A stretch of DNA of 64,000 nucleotides from Aquisalibacillus elongatus (GCF_003843875.1 NZ_RKRF01000009.1:1-64000); one strand, 5' to 3'; shown: positions 43,979 to 52,973, counted from the first letter of the stretch. Translations and numbers: made by a program. The notes: a model not told the origin generated them from the sequence alone.

Positions 43979-45445
43979 ATGGCAGATTATAAAAACCGTC
44001 TGACCACTTCAAGCGGTGCTCCTGTCGGCGATAACCAAAACTCTATTACAGCCGGTGAGCGTGGCCCAGCATTAATTCAAGATGTACATTTATTAGAAAA
44101 ACTTGCGCACTTTGATCGTGAGCGTATTCCAGAGCGTGTTGTTCACGCAAAAGGTGCTGGCGCTTTCGGATATTTCGAAGTGACAAATGATGAAATTTCG
44201 AAGTACACAAAAGCAGATTTCTTAAACGAAAAAGGTAAACGAACACCAATGTTCATCCGTTTTTCAACGGTTGCAGGTGAACTAGGTTCTGCAGATACAT
44301 TGCGTGACCCTCGTGGTTTCGCAGTTAAATTTTACACGCAAGAAGGTAACTATGATTTAGTAGGGAACAATACGCCGATCTTCTTCATTCGTGATGCGAT
44401 TAAATTCCCTGACTTTATCCATACACAAAAGCGTAATCCACAGACGAACTTAAAAGATAAGAATGCGGTTTGGGATTTCTGGAGTCATTCACCAGAATCA
44501 CTTCACCAAGTAACTTACTTACACGGTGATCGTGGTATTCCAGCAACTTACCGTCACATGAACGGTTATGGAAGCCACACTTACAAATGGGTTAACGAAG
44601 AAGGCGAGGCTTTCTGGGTTAAATATCACTTTGTAAGCGACCAAGGTGTCAAAGGTATGGATGAAAAAGTAGCTGATGAGATAGCAGGTACAAATCCTGA
44701 CTATCACACAGAGGACCTATTCAATTCTATTGAAAATGGTGACTATCCTTCTTGGACACTATACGTACAAATCATTCCATTTGAAGACTATAAAACTTAC
44801 AAATGGGACATTTTTGACGTAACAAAAACGGTAAGCCAAAAAGATTACCCTCGTATCGAAGTTGGTAAGATGGTCTTAAACCGTAATCCAGAAAACTATT
44901 TTGCTGAAGTTGAGCAAGCAGCTCTATCTCCAGCACATCTAGTACCTGGAATCGAAGCATCACCAGATAAGATGTTACAAGGTCGCCTATTCTCTTATTC
45001 TGATACTCAGCGTTACCGTTTAGGCGTGAACCATGAACAGCTTCCTGTTAACCGTCCAGTAGTTGATATTAAGAACAACCAACGTGATGGTTACATGCAA
45101 CAAGGTAACTATGGTACAAACATTAACTATGAACCTAACAGTTATAGTGAAGAACCAAAAGAAGACACTTCAAATAGAATTAATCCATTTGAAGTTGAAG
45201 GTGAAGCTGCACAAGTGCCTTATAATTCTAATGACCATTACACTCAAGCCGGTGACTTATATCGCCTAATGAGTGCTGATGAGAAGGACCGTTTAATCGA
45301 GGCTGTCGTTGGTCACTTAGGCCAGTGCACGATGGAAGAGGTTAAACTTCGCCAAATTGGTCATTTCTACAAAGCTGACGCTGAATATGGTGAGCGTGTT
45401 GCTGAAGGCCTAGGCCTACACGTACCTGAAGAAGTAAAAGCTTAA
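43979..45445 (+). CDS. katA: Catalase, haem monofunctional
   Basis: This 488-residue enzyme breaks down hydrogen peroxide. Haem site and catalytic residues: [19 protein letters not shown] with His about 57, [10 protein letters not shown] with Asn about 130, and the proximal Tyr in [14 protein letters not shown] (about 340). It is the small-subunit catalase of the Bacillus KatA type. A PerR-type box and a promoter precede it, and GAGGAGG gives the ribosome site. It is monocistronic. Confidence 0.96.
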   Translation: MADYKNRLTTSSGAPVGDNQNSITAGERGPALIQDVHLLEKLAHFDRERIPERVVHAKGAGAFGYFEVTNDEISKYTKADFLNEKGKRTPMFIRFSTVAGELGSADTLRDPRGFAVKFYTQEGNYDLVGNNTPIFFIRDAIKFPDFIHTQKRNPQTNLKDKNAVWDFWSHSPESLHQVTYLHGDRGIPATYRHMNGYGSHTYKWVNEEGEAFWVKYHFVSDQGVKGMDEKVADEIAGTNPDYHTEDLFNSIENGDYPSWTLYVQIIPFEDYKTYKWDIFDVTKTVSQKDYPRIEVGKMVLNRNPENYFAEVEQAALSPAHLVPGIEASPDKMLQGRLFSYSDTQRYRLGVNHEQLPVNRPVVDIKNNQRDGYMQQGNYGTNINYEPNSYSEEPKEDTSNRINPFEVEGEAAQVPYNSNDHYTQAGDLYRLMSADEKDRLIEAVVGHLGQCTMEEVKLRQIGHFYKADAEYGERVAEGLGLHVPEEVKA

Positions 45446-45459
45446 TAAAGATTAATAAT

Positions 45460-45491
45460 AAATCCAGCCGTGATTTCGGCTGGATTTTTTT
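45460..45491 (+). terminator. Terminator of katA
   Basis: Stem AAATCCAGCCG/CGGCTGGATTT, loop TGATTT, then T5-7. Confidence 0.9.
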
Positions 45492-45556
45492 ATTAGAAAA
45501 ACTTCTCCTCACTTAATGTCATATACATAGAATGATAATTATTTAGGAGGAGAACT

Positions 45557-45949
45557 ATGAGACATCGGTACAATCCGAATGAACACATTCATCCTTATTA
45601 CTATTACCCGTGGTATGACATTTACCGAAGTTACCAACCAACCACACAACGTCAAAACTACCCTGAGGTTGACCCAACGCAATTTAAAGAATCAGCGGCT
45701 GCATTCCAAGAACTACTTAATGATGCAAGTGAGCTATTAGGAAGACTTTCAGAGTCAGAGGAATTTGCTTTCGATGTCATGACAGCAGCACAAGAAGATG
45801 ATTTAGAAGAAGTTAAACGCTTATTAGAATCAACTGGGATTCATAATGAAGTTGAGATTGATTATAACCCAGACGGGATAACGATGATGATGCAAACGGA
45901 CGTCGAAGGTTTAGATTGTTGTCATTTAGAAATGGATTTGAGATGGTAA
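45557..45949 (+). CDS. Hypothetical protein, YuzC-like
   Basis: This 130-residue protein starts with a Tyr/Pro/His-rich stretch (HIHPYYYYPWYDIYRSY) and then has a helical part (ELLNDASELLGRLSESEEFAFDVMTAAQ) and a beta-rich C-terminus ending CCHLEMDLRW. This arrangement resembles Bacillus YuzC-type proteins, some of which are spore-associated, but the match is from memory and weak. Good AGGAGG in front of the ATG; its own terminator follows. Confidence 0.65.
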   Translation: MRHRYNPNEHIHPYYYYPWYDIYRSYQPTTQRQNYPEVDPTQFKESAAAFQELLNDASELLGRLSESEEFAFDVMTAAQEDDLEEVKRLLESTGIHNEVEIDYNPDGITMMMQTDVEGLDCCHLEMDLRW

Positions 45950-45954
45950 GTAAA

Positions 45955-45989
45955 AACAAGGTAAGAAGAGTTGTTTCTTACCTTGTTTT
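45955..45989 (+). terminator. Terminator of the YuzC-like gene
   Basis: Perfect 13-bp stem AACAAGGTAAGAA with its complement and loop GAGTTGT, then TTTTA. Array C begins inside its T tract. Confidence 0.88.
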
Positions 45990-46111
45990 AGACCTTTATT
46001 AAAAACTTTTAGACCCTTATTGAGTATATTCAGACCAAGTTTTTGAATTATTGGCCGCGAATCTTGTCGAAACATAATCATTTTTTATAATTTCAGACCT
46101 TTTTTATCGGC
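45986..46111. repeat. 21-bp periodic array C (AGACC word)
   Basis: AGACC occurs at 45990, 46011, 46032 and 46095, all separated by exact multiples of 21 bp. Two slots between (46053 and 46074) hold other sequence including CTTGTCGAA (46063-46071), which also occurs in array D. Six units in total. The last touches the stop codon of the CNNM gene. Confidence 0.8.
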
Positions 46112-47402
46112 TCACCTCAACTTTCCTAACCGTATAACCGTCCATTTCTTTTACTTCAAAATGTACATTCTGGTATTGAACCGTATCGCCCTGTTTTAAA
46201 TCATGTTTCTCCGTTAACAGCCAGCCCCCTACCGTGTCGACATCCACCGCTTCAATGTCCAAGTCAAACCAATCATTGATCTCACTCACTAACGCGCGAC
46301 CGTCAACAATATAGACATTTCGCTCGATCTCCACGAACATGACTTCTTCTTCCTCATCGAATTCATCTTGAATGTCACCGACAATCTCTTCTAAAATATC
46401 CTCTACCGTAACAATTCCTGATGTCCCTCCGTACTCGTCAACTAAAACAGCCATATGGATATGTTCAACTTGCATCTTCTTAAGTAATTCTTCTATTGGG
46501 ATTGTTTCAATCACTCTAATAACTGGCCTAACAAATGGCTCAATTGTTTCATATTCAAAATCTTGTATATCTAAAAAATTCGTTAGCACGCGTTTCACAT
46601 TAATCATTCCTACGATATGATCGTGATCTCCTTCTATTACTGGATAACGCGTAAAGGTCACATCCCGAACTCGATTTAAAAATTCCTGTATCGTTGCATC
46701 AATTTCAAATGCCTCTATTTGCATTCGTGGAACCATGATTTCTTTGGCCAATCGATTATCAAACTCAAAAATCCGATTCACGTATTTATATTCCGCCTGA
46801 TTAATTTCACCACTCTGATAGCTTTCAGAGAGAATAATACGCAATTCTTCTTCAGAATGTGCAATTTCATGTTCAGATGCGGGAGAAACGCCAAACATAC
46901 GTGTTAGCAATCTTGCAGATCCATTTAATAGCCAAATGAATGGAAACATTAATCGGTAGAACCAAATTAATGGACGCGCTGTAAAGAGAGCTACTTTTTC
47001 GGTTAGTTGAATCGCAAACGTCTTCGGAGCAAGCTCACCAATCACAACGTGTAAAAACGTAATGATAATAAAAGCAAAAATAAACGACAAAAAGTGTGAT
47101 AGTGACGTCGGAATTTCGATGTAATGAAAAACAGGTCTAAGTAATCGTTCAACGGTTGGCTCACCAATCCAACCTAAACCTAGTGCTGTAATGGTGATCC
47201 CAAGCTGACAAGCTGATAAATAAGCGTCTAACTCATCCACTATTTTTTGAGTTGCAATAGCACGTTTATCGCCCTGTTCAACTAAGTGTTCGACTTTACT
47301 ACTTCTCACCTTCACAATTGCGAACTCCGATGCTACAAAAAAAGCCGTTAAGGCGATTAATAATATGATTAAAAGAATATATCCGATCGTCTCTCCAGTC
47401 AT
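46104..47402 (-). CDS. CNNM/CorC-type membrane protein with CBS domains
   Basis: This protein of about 432 residues has an N-terminal DUF21 domain with four membrane helices (FFVASEFAIVKVRSSKVEHLVEQG), two CBS domains (EIMVPRMQIEAFEID and PIEELLKKMQVEHIHMAVLVDEYGG) and a C-terminal CorC_HlyC domain (VDTVGGWLLTEKHDLKQGD). Bacillus homologues such as MpfA export magnesium, although many are labelled hemolysin. The start at 47402 has AGGAG about 10 nt upstream; a longer frame opens to 47462. Confidence 0.9.
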   Translation of the reverse strand: MTGETIGYILLIILLIALTAFFVASEFAIVKVRSSKVEHLVEQGDKRAIATQKIVDELDAYLSACQLGITITALGLGWIGEPTVERLLRPVFHYIEIPTSLSHFLSFIFAFIIITFLHVVIGELAPKTFAIQLTEKVALFTARPLIWFYRLMFPFIWLLNGSARLLTRMFGVSPASEHEIAHSEEELRIILSESYQSGEINQAEYKYVNRIFEFDNRLAKEIMVPRMQIEAFEIDATIQEFLNRVRDVTFTRYPVIEGDHDHIVGMINVKRVLTNFLDIQDFEYETIEPFVRPVIRVIETIPIEELLKKMQVEHIHMAVLVDEYGGTSGIVTVEDILEEIVGDIQDEFDEEEEVMFVEIERNVYIVDGRALVSEINDWFDLDIEAVDVDTVGGWLLTEKHDLKQGDTVQYQNVHFEVKEMDGYTVRKVEVSR

Positions 47403-47515
47403 ACCTGTCACTCTCCTGCTGTCTTCACCACTAGCTTTCCCTATAATTGTTTCCTTTATCAACCAAATGATGTGATATACTTTTAGTAATATGATTTAAG
47501 AAAGGTGGTTTTAAT

Positions 47516-48004
47516 ATGAGTCAAGTTCAGGAAATGAAAGACGTTTTGTATCATGAAATGGAAGTTGCGATTCGTTCTACGCAAAATTTATTGATGAAAG
47601 TATTTGAGGATCACTGGACTTATCAACCGCAGGAAAACATGCGAACACTTAAGGAGTTAGCCACGCACCTTGTATCGATCCCTGCGATTGATTTATACAT
47701 TATGCAAGAAGAATCTCACGAAACGATACAACAACTAGAGGCTAAATATGAGGCATTAACTACAGCGGATGACATGTGCGTAGCATTTGAAGATGGTTAT
47801 AATAAATTAAAAGAATATATGAATACACTATCAGACGATGATTTTTTACATAAAACAACGAAAGCATTCTATATGGAGAAGGGGCAAAGTCAGGCGCAAT
47901 GGCTTATGGAAGTGATGACTCATATGTTCCACCATCGCGCTCAATTGTTCAATTATTTAAAGCAATTAGAATATGATGTTAGTATGTTCGACTTATACGT
48001 ATAA
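47516..48004 (+). CDS. DinB-like protein
   Basis: This 162-residue four-helix protein has the DinB/YfiT metal-binding His residues: ELATHLVSIP (His about 51) and THMFHHRAQL near the C-terminus (about 140). Members often act as thiol-dependent hydrolases or transferases; the function here is unknown. It shares a 13-nt gap with the small membrane protein downstream and is probably co-transcribed with it. Confidence 0.82.
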   Translation: MSQVQEMKDVLYHEMEVAIRSTQNLLMKVFEDHWTYQPQENMRTLKELATHLVSIPAIDLYIMQEESHETIQQLEAKYEALTTADDMCVAFEDGYNKLKEYMNTLSDDDFLHKTTKAFYMEKGQSQAQWLMEVMTHMFHHRAQLFNYLKQLEYDVSMFDLYV

Positions 48005-48017
48005 GAGGGATTAGTCT

Positions 48018-48275
48018 ATGATTTACTTATTTATTTTAGTGGGTTTTTTCGTCGTATCCATTTTAATTCACTACATTCAAAATGGATTAAATGTCAAACG
48101 AGATTATAATGTCTCAATCTTTGGGGGCATTTTAGTATTAAGTATTTTTGCTTTTATCATTGGGTACTTTTTTGACTTTAAGTACCATTTATTTTTCATG
48201 GGTTACGGGACGCTATTTTTCATCGGATCTTTAATTAGCCTTGCGGTGTCATATTGGTATAATCACTTAAGCTAA
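48018..48275 (+). CDS. Small membrane protein, YesK-like
   Basis: This 85-residue protein has three predicted membrane helices (about 2-18, 32-50 and 55-80). It resembles YesK-type small membrane proteins in length and layout, but this is uncertain. AGAGGG precedes the ATG. Its last codons overlap the convergent hemerythrin gene by 4 nt. Confidence 0.6.
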   Translation: MIYLFILVGFFVVSILIHYIQNGLNVKRDYNVSIFGGILVLSIFAFIIGYFFDFKYHLFFMGYGTLFFIGSLISLAVSYWYNHLS

Positions 48276-48730
48276 AACCCACTGTAAGAATCACGATGGA
48301 AACGGCCGTTTGCTTGATACAAGTATTTCTCAGGGACAGCCTGTTCAATTAACGGAAAAAGTTCGCGCTCTTCTAACCTGATGTGTTGATCTAAAATTTC
48401 GCCAAGTTCTCGCATTTTTTCATGTTGAGTCACACCTTTTTCTCGAAGGTCGTAAATGAGACTGCGAATTTGAACATGTTGATAAAGCATTTCTTTAACT
48501 AAATCAACTTCTACAGAATCAGCATGTTCTAGATACAACGGAACTAAGACCTCTTCTTCATCACGAAAATGATCGCGGCCATCGTTCTCCCAAAAATCTA
48601 TCATGTCACGTACAAGCTGCTTAAACGTTTTATCACTTTTTTCAGTCCCTGACCGCTTCATCTCCAATGCCATGACTAGCGCATGATGATGGTGATGTGA
48701 TAGCGGATTCAACGCTTCGTGTCGCTTCAT
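48272..48730 (-). CDS. Hemerythrin-domain protein
   Basis: This 152-residue protein has the hemerythrin HHE fold, a di-iron oxygen or nitric-oxide site. Iron ligands are visible in LSHHHHHALVMAL (about 11-18), HFRDEEEVLVPLYLEH (His about 57, Glu about 61) and HVQIRSL, HIRLEERELFPLIEQ (His about 125, Glu about 129). It lies downstream of the ba3 oxidase operon on the same strand, which suits a role in oxygen or NO handling. Confidence 0.9.
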   Translation of the reverse strand: MKRHEALNPLSHHHHHALVMALEMKRSGTEKSDKTFKQLVRDMIDFWENDGRDHFRDEEEVLVPLYLEHADSVEVDLVKEMLYQHVQIRSLIYDLREKGVTQHEKMRELGEILDQHIRLEERELFPLIEQAVPEKYLYQANGRFHRDSYSGF

Positions 48731-48757
48731 CCAACCACTCCTTTCTTAAAGGTTATA

Positions 48758-48783
48758 GGACTGACTCAAAATGAGCCAGTCCT
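48758..48783 (-). other. Hairpin downstream of the oxidase operon
   Basis: Stem GGACTGGCTCA/TGAGTCAGTCC lies between the cupredoxin and hemerythrin genes. The sequence after it is only weakly T-rich, so read-through into hemerythrin is possible. Confidence 0.55.
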
Positions 48784-48792
48784 TAAGAGAAT

Positions 48793-49155
48793 TTAGCTTA
48801 CAACTAGTGTCGTAACCATATCTGCATGACCTGGGCCACACATGATACTACAGCGAATCGTATATTCACCTGGTTCTAGATTAACCGTTTTAGAGCCGTC
48901 TCCGTCAATTTCAAAACCAGATACACCATCAATTGTAATTCCGTGCATACCTTCTACGTTCTTAAGTTCAACCGTCACATCGCCAGATTCTGCTTGATAC
49001 TCATCTTGATTAAACTCAAAATTTGAGGCTTCTAATGTTATTTTATTCGAAGGATCCGCTTGTGTATGATTTTCTTCATTCGACCCTTCATCTCCTCCAC
49101 AAGCTGCTAAAAACATTATAAACACCACTAGCATCCCCAATAACCATTTCTTCAT
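48793..49155 (-). CDS. Cupredoxin lipoprotein with CuA-like site
   Basis: This 120-residue lipoprotein has a signal peptide with lipobox LAAC (about Cys19) and a cupredoxin barrel. The C-terminal segment CSIMCGPGHADM matches the CuA pattern C-x3-C-x3-H-x2-M, and a first His lies in EGMHGI, so all four side-chain ligands are present. It follows the ba3 subunit I gene by 32 nt. It may donate electrons to the oxidase or help insert copper. The ATG at 49155 has GGGAG 9 nt upstream. Confidence 0.82.
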   Translation of the reverse strand: MKKWLLGMLVVFIMFLAACGGDEGSNEENHTQADPSNKITLEASNFEFNQDEYQAESGDVTVELKNVEGMHGITIDGVSGFEIDGDGSKTVNLEPGEYTIRCSIMCGPGHADMVTTLVVS

Positions 49156-49187
49156 GTTCATCATCTCCCATTTATATTTTTAAGCGC

Positions 49188-50816
49188 CTACCAGAACTTA
49201 AATCCTTTTGATCCTGGTGGGGCGTTTTGAATAATATCAATAATTGGAATGGTGTAGGCAAATAAGATTAACGCAAAGGCTATTCCTATCCAGACCTTCC
49301 AATTTTCTAAAATCGCTGGTGGTTGAATAGATTCATCCGCTTCTTCGCCGATCGGAAATTCTTCCTGACCTTTTGGCGCAAAGAATGATAGATTAATCAT
49401 TAGTGTTAAGTAAAGAATTAGTGAGATGAATAATAGTGATCCACCAACTGCCATGGCTGTTTCATAAGCTCCCCAGCTGGTTGCGACTGAGTGATCAAAA
49501 TACGTTGTCACTTGAGTTCTTCTTGGATTTCCAAGTAACCCTGAGAAGTGCATTGCACCAGACATAATCAACATGCCGACAACCCAAAGGACAGATTGAT
49601 AAATGGCTAATCCATTTAATTGTTTGGTTAGTACCCTTCCTTTTAGATGCGGTATTAACCAGTAACTAATTCCGAAAAATGTTAAGGCTACTGTTGCACC
49701 AATCGTTAAATGAAAATGCCCTGTGACCCATATGGTATTATGAACAACCTGGTTCATTTGGTTACTGGCATTGATAATGCCACCTGCTCCTGCTGGTATG
49801 AAAATAGCCATTCCCATAAATGGAGCTAAAAATCGAACATCTTTCCATGGAAGTTTTTTAACCCAACCGAAAAGCCCTTTTCCACCTAAACTTCGACCCC
49901 TCATTTCAAACGTTGCAAATAAGGCGAAAGCAGTCATGAGTGATGGAATGATCACCGCAAATGTTAAGACAACTTGGATAAACTTCCATTCGTGACTAAT
50001 ACCTGGCTCAAGTAATTGGTGGTGGAACCCAACTGGTATTGAAAATAGAATAAAGAGCAAGAATGCTAAACGTGCTAAAGAGTCACTAAAGATTTTTCCT
50101 CCGATAATCTTTGGAACAATCACATACCATGCCATGTATGCCGGTAATAACCAGAAATACACGAGTGGGTGCCCAAAGTACCAGAATAACGTACGGCTTA
50201 AGGCGATATTGATCTCATCCACCCATCCAATTGACCATGGTATAAACTGTAGAACAACCGTTGCGACGACTCCAATGGTTGCGATTAACCAAAGGACTAA
50301 TGTGGCAACTGCCATAAAGACAATAAGCGGACTTTTTTCACCTTTATGTTGTTTACGCCAATCATTATATTGTTTAATAATTGCAAACGATCCAAAGTAC
50401 GTACCGACGATAATTAATGCTAAAGCAATATAAAACAGAGGATGTGCCTCAAGTGGTGCGTAAAATGTATAGAGAACTGTTGCTTCCCCTAACATAATAA
50501 TGATGACACCTAAAACCATTCCGACAGTCATCATCCAAAAACCAATCCAGGCTGCACGTCGCTTGCCACAACTGAGTTCACCTGTGGTTCTTACGACACT
50601 TGCATATAGAAATCCAAAGATGAAAAATGTCGTAAAAACAATCGCCATCAAGACACCGTGAGCGGTTAAGATTTGATAATAATTTAAAGAAGATGGTAAT
50701 GTAATCATTTCACTTCTGACTAAGGTTTGTAGTAATCCAAATAATCCACCAATAGCAATGGCTGTAAATGCGATGTAAAAATGCGCCATACTCAAACGAC
50801 TATCTAACTTGTTCAT
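49188..50816 (-). CDS. cbaA: ba3-type cytochrome c oxidase subunit I
   Basis: This 542-residue protein has 12 or more helices and is the catalytic haem-copper subunit. Haem and CuB ligands include TAHGVLMAIVF, LFWYFGHPLVYFWLLPAY (CuB His and Tyr-type site), FHHQL and WVTGHFHL. The sequence belongs to the B-type (ba3) group with a single proton channel and high oxygen affinity. Its ATG directly follows the subunit II stop (TAAATG) with GGAGGTG upstream. Operon order is IIa, II, I, cupredoxin. Confidence 0.94.
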   Translation of the reverse strand: MNKLDSRLSMAHFYIAFTAIAIGGLFGLLQTLVRSEMITLPSSLNYYQILTAHGVLMAIVFTTFFIFGFLYASVVRTTGELSCGKRRAAWIGFWMMTVGMVLGVIIIMLGEATVLYTFYAPLEAHPLFYIALALIIVGTYFGSFAIIKQYNDWRKQHKGEKSPLIVFMAVATLVLWLIATIGVVATVVLQFIPWSIGWVDEINIALSRTLFWYFGHPLVYFWLLPAYMAWYVIVPKIIGGKIFSDSLARLAFLLFILFSIPVGFHHQLLEPGISHEWKFIQVVLTFAVIIPSLMTAFALFATFEMRGRSLGGKGLFGWVKKLPWKDVRFLAPFMGMAIFIPAGAGGIINASNQMNQVVHNTIWVTGHFHLTIGATVALTFFGISYWLIPHLKGRVLTKQLNGLAIYQSVLWVVGMLIMSGAMHFSGLLGNPRRTQVTTYFDHSVATSWGAYETAMAVGGSLLFISLILYLTLMINLSFFAPKGQEEFPIGEEADESIQPPAILENWKVWIGIAFALILFAYTIPIIDIIQNAPPGSKGFKFW

Positions 50817-51284
50817 TTACTTCACCTCCAAAGAAGCACTCATCATGTGGTGACCAACCCCGCAATATTCATTGCAGAGAATGAGGTATTCACCTTTTTC
50901 ATTAAACTTATAGGTCATGGAATTCACATGCCCTGGCGTTACCATCATATTGACGCGTGTTCCTGCTATTTCAAATCCGTGAACGACGTCAACGGAGGTT
51001 ACGATGAATTTGACGGTAGCCCCTTGTGGAATTTCAATTTCATGGGGTGTGAAACCAAATGACTCGAGAACCATGACTAATTCGTATTCATTATCACCAA
51101 TTTGTTTTAAACCTGGTTCATCAAATGGTTCTGTTTCGTGAACTTTTTCAGGATCAAGTTTTGTTAAATCACTAGGTGGTGCATGACCTGATGCAAATGC
51201 TTGGTAGCCTACAGTGGATAAAAAGGCAATTAATGTTACAACTCCAATGATTAACCAAACCTTCTCAAGCTTGTGCATATGCAT
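50817..51284 (-). CDS. cbaB: ba3-type cytochrome c oxidase subunit II
   Basis: This 155-residue subunit has one N-terminal membrane helix (about 10-30) and an outer cupredoxin domain with the CuA site: His in DVVHGFEIAG and LCNEYCGVGHHMMSASLEVK at the C-terminus. It accepts electrons from a c-type cytochrome and passes them to subunit I. GGAGGGG precedes the ATG. It lies between subunit IIa and I genes. Confidence 0.94.
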   Translation of the reverse strand: MHMHKLEKVWLIIGVVTLIAFLSTVGYQAFASGHAPPSDLTKLDPEKVHETEPFDEPGLKQIGDNEYELVMVLESFGFTPHEIEIPQGATVKFIVTSVDVVHGFEIAGTRVNMMVTPGHVNSMTYKFNEKGEYLILCNEYCGVGHHMMSASLEVK

Positions 51285-51302
51285 TTAAACCCCTCCTTTG
51301 GT

Positions 51303-51422
51303 TTATCTCGTAATAAAAAGATAATAAATCGACAACCAAGACCCCACTATGAATGCGCCGACGATTAAAACCGATATAAATGCTCCATACAACTTCTCTT
51401 CACTTTGCTTCTGGCGTTTCAT
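51303..51422 (-). CDS. ba3 oxidase subunit IIa-like small protein
   Basis: This 39-residue protein has a charged N-terminus (MKRQKQSEEK) and one membrane helix (about 12-34). In position and size it matches the single-helix subunit IIa of Thermus-type ba3 oxidases, which fills the space of the missing second helix of subunit II. A strong AAGGAGGG precedes the ATG. It is the first gene of the oxidase operon. Confidence 0.8.
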   Translation of the reverse strand: MKRQKQSEEKLYGAFISVLIVGAFIVGSWLSIYYLFITR

Positions 51423-51454
51423 TGGCAGCCCTCCTTATCTCTTTTTCTACTTTT

Positions 51455-51497
51455 ATTGTATTGGTAACTTCTTCTAAACTTTGTGATTTAAATCACA
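51455..51497 (-). promoter_or_regulatory. Oxidase operon promoter with Crp/Fnr box 1
   Basis: TGTGA-TTTAAA-TCACA (51482-51497) is a perfect Crp/Fnr dyad. A -10 box TACAAT lies at 51460-51455; a start near 51448 puts the box centre at -41.5, the usual class II activator position. Confidence 0.8.
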
Positions 51498-51523
51498 AAG
51501 TTAGATGTTTTTGTTGACGAAAA

Positions 51524-51539
51524 TGTGAAGTATTTCACA
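51524..51539. promoter_or_regulatory. Crp/Fnr box 2
   Basis: TGTGA-AGTATT-TCACA, a second box centred exactly 42 bp upstream of box 1. It lies between the oxidase promoter and the end of the regulator gene. Confidence 0.75.
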
Positions 51540-51549
51540 AATAGAAATT

Positions 51550-51583
51550 AAAAATAACACCTGACATTCGCCAGGCGTTATTG
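51550..51583 (-). terminator. Terminator of the Crp/Fnr gene
   Basis: Stem AATAACGCCTGG/CAGGTGTTATT (imperfect) is followed on the minus strand by TTTTTAATTT. It overlaps the stop codon. Confidence 0.8.
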
Positions 51584-52267
51584 ATTCCAATATTGGTTTA
51601 ATTTTTCAACGTCTAAGATATGTATTTCTTTACGATTATAGTCCATAACATTTTCTTTTTTTAGCCGGTTAAAGGCTCGGTTAACGGTTTCGCGTGACAC
51701 ACCGATCATACTAGCTAGTTCAGCATTTGTGATCGGCAATTGTAAATAAATCTCCCCTGTTGATTTTTTTATGCCTAACTCATTCGTAAACCGAATGAGC
51801 ATCATCACAATTCGATGGAACACATCTTGTGATTGAATAGCCTGAAGCCTGTCTTGTAAGTCTAGTAACTTCTCGCCTATGACTTTCATTACCTTAATCG
51901 CCATGTTTGGTTTTTCTAATAACAGTAACTCAAACTCGTCAATTGGAACAGATACGATTTTTGCTTCTGTTAAAGTTATAGCCGTTGCTGGATTAGGGGT
52001 TTCATCAAAAAATCCGACATGCGGAAACATTTCATCTGAATGTAGGATATTAATGATTTGCTCATCACCTTCTGAACTAACTTTAAAAATTTTCACAAGT
52101 CCTGACCGAATAAAGTATACCGAATGACGTGGTGCATTCTGATGAAATAAAATCTCTCCTTGGTCTATGTCTCGCTCTAAAGAAATATTTCTCAATCTTT
52201 GTAACTCATCATGACTTAAATCACGAAAAATCGGAAATTGTCCAAAAAACGACTCTGATTGGAACAT
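51578..52267 (-). CDS. Crp/Fnr-family transcriptional regulator
   Basis: This 229-residue protein has an N-terminal cyclic-nucleotide-type beta-roll (GEILFHQNAPRHSVYFIRSGLVKIFKVSSEGDEQIINIL) and a C-terminal helix-turn-helix (ITNAELASMIGVSRETVNRAFNRLKKENVM, about 175-205). It has no cysteine at all, so it cannot bind an Fe-S cluster like Fnr; it may sense a ligand such as haem, NO or a metabolite. Its gene lies just upstream of the oxidase operon, and two dyads typical of the family lie between them. Confidence 0.9.
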   Translation of the reverse strand: MFQSESFFGQFPIFRDLSHDELQRLRNISLERDIDQGEILFHQNAPRHSVYFIRSGLVKIFKVSSEGDEQIINILHSDEMFPHVGFFDETPNPATAITLTEAKIVSVPIDEFELLLLEKPNMAIKVMKVIGEKLLDLQDRLQAIQSQDVFHRIVMMLIRFTNELGIKKSTGEIYLQLPITNAELASMIGVSRETVNRAFNRLKKENVMDYNRKEIHILDVEKLNQYWNQ

Positions 52268-52280
52268 TAGCTACCCCCCC

Positions 52281-52910
52281 TTATCGTTTTAGTTTCTTTA
52301 GTTGCATTAACCAATCGAATCGCGTCGGTAGGCTCCAACTGTAAATGACAGACAACATTCTTAATACAACAATACAAATGATTAAAACGATAAATTGCCA
52401 CATGGTATCAGCGATTCCGAATCCAATGGCTAAGGCACCAAAAACTGCCCACAGTGCATAGATTTCTTGATGAAGAACGAGTGGCTTCCGACTCGCAAGT
52501 AAGTCTCGGATCATACCGCCCCCTGTACCAGTCAGAACACCTGCAACAATTATGGCACTCAGTGGGTAACCGGCCATTTTAGCGAAAAGTGCACCTTGTA
52601 CAGCAAACGATGCGAGGCCAATCGCATCAAAGAAGACTCCCCAAAGTCTCTTAAACCCAAGCACCCAATGGAACGGGATAAAAAAGATAAGTGTCATTGT
52701 GATAAATGCGATGGTGAATAACATATTTTGATTCCAAATATCTGAAATCGGCAAACCAAGTAAAACGTGACGAATAATACCGCCACCAAACGCCGTTACA
52801 AACCCCAATAAATAAACACCAAATAAATCATATTCTTCTTCTAACGCCACGATGGCTCCACTAATCGCAAAAGCCATCGTCCCGATAATGTTTAATATAT
52901 CCCACGTCAC
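52281..52910 (-). CDS. TRIC/UPF0126 family membrane protein
   Basis: This 209-residue protein has seven helices in two internal repeats, each with a glycine-rich motif: VTAFGGGIIRHVLLG (about 38-52) and GVLTGTGGGMIRDLLASRKP (about 123-142). This matches the YvgT/UPF0126 family related to TRIC cation channels. It is followed by the Crp/Fnr gene after 13 nt, so the two are probably co-transcribed. Confidence 0.88.
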   Translation of the reverse strand: MTWDILNIIGTMAFAISGAIVALEEEYDLFGVYLLGFVTAFGGGIIRHVLLGLPISDIWNQNMLFTIAFITMTLIFFIPFHWVLGFKRLWGVFFDAIGLASFAVQGALFAKMAGYPLSAIIVAGVLTGTGGGMIRDLLASRKPLVLHQEIYALWAVFGALAIGFGIADTMWQFIVLIICIVVLRMLSVIYSWSLPTRFDWLMQLKKLKR

Positions 52911-52973
52911 GCCATCACCCCCATTTACATCACAATTATCATAACAAAATTTGGCTCGGAAATGATAGGTAAA

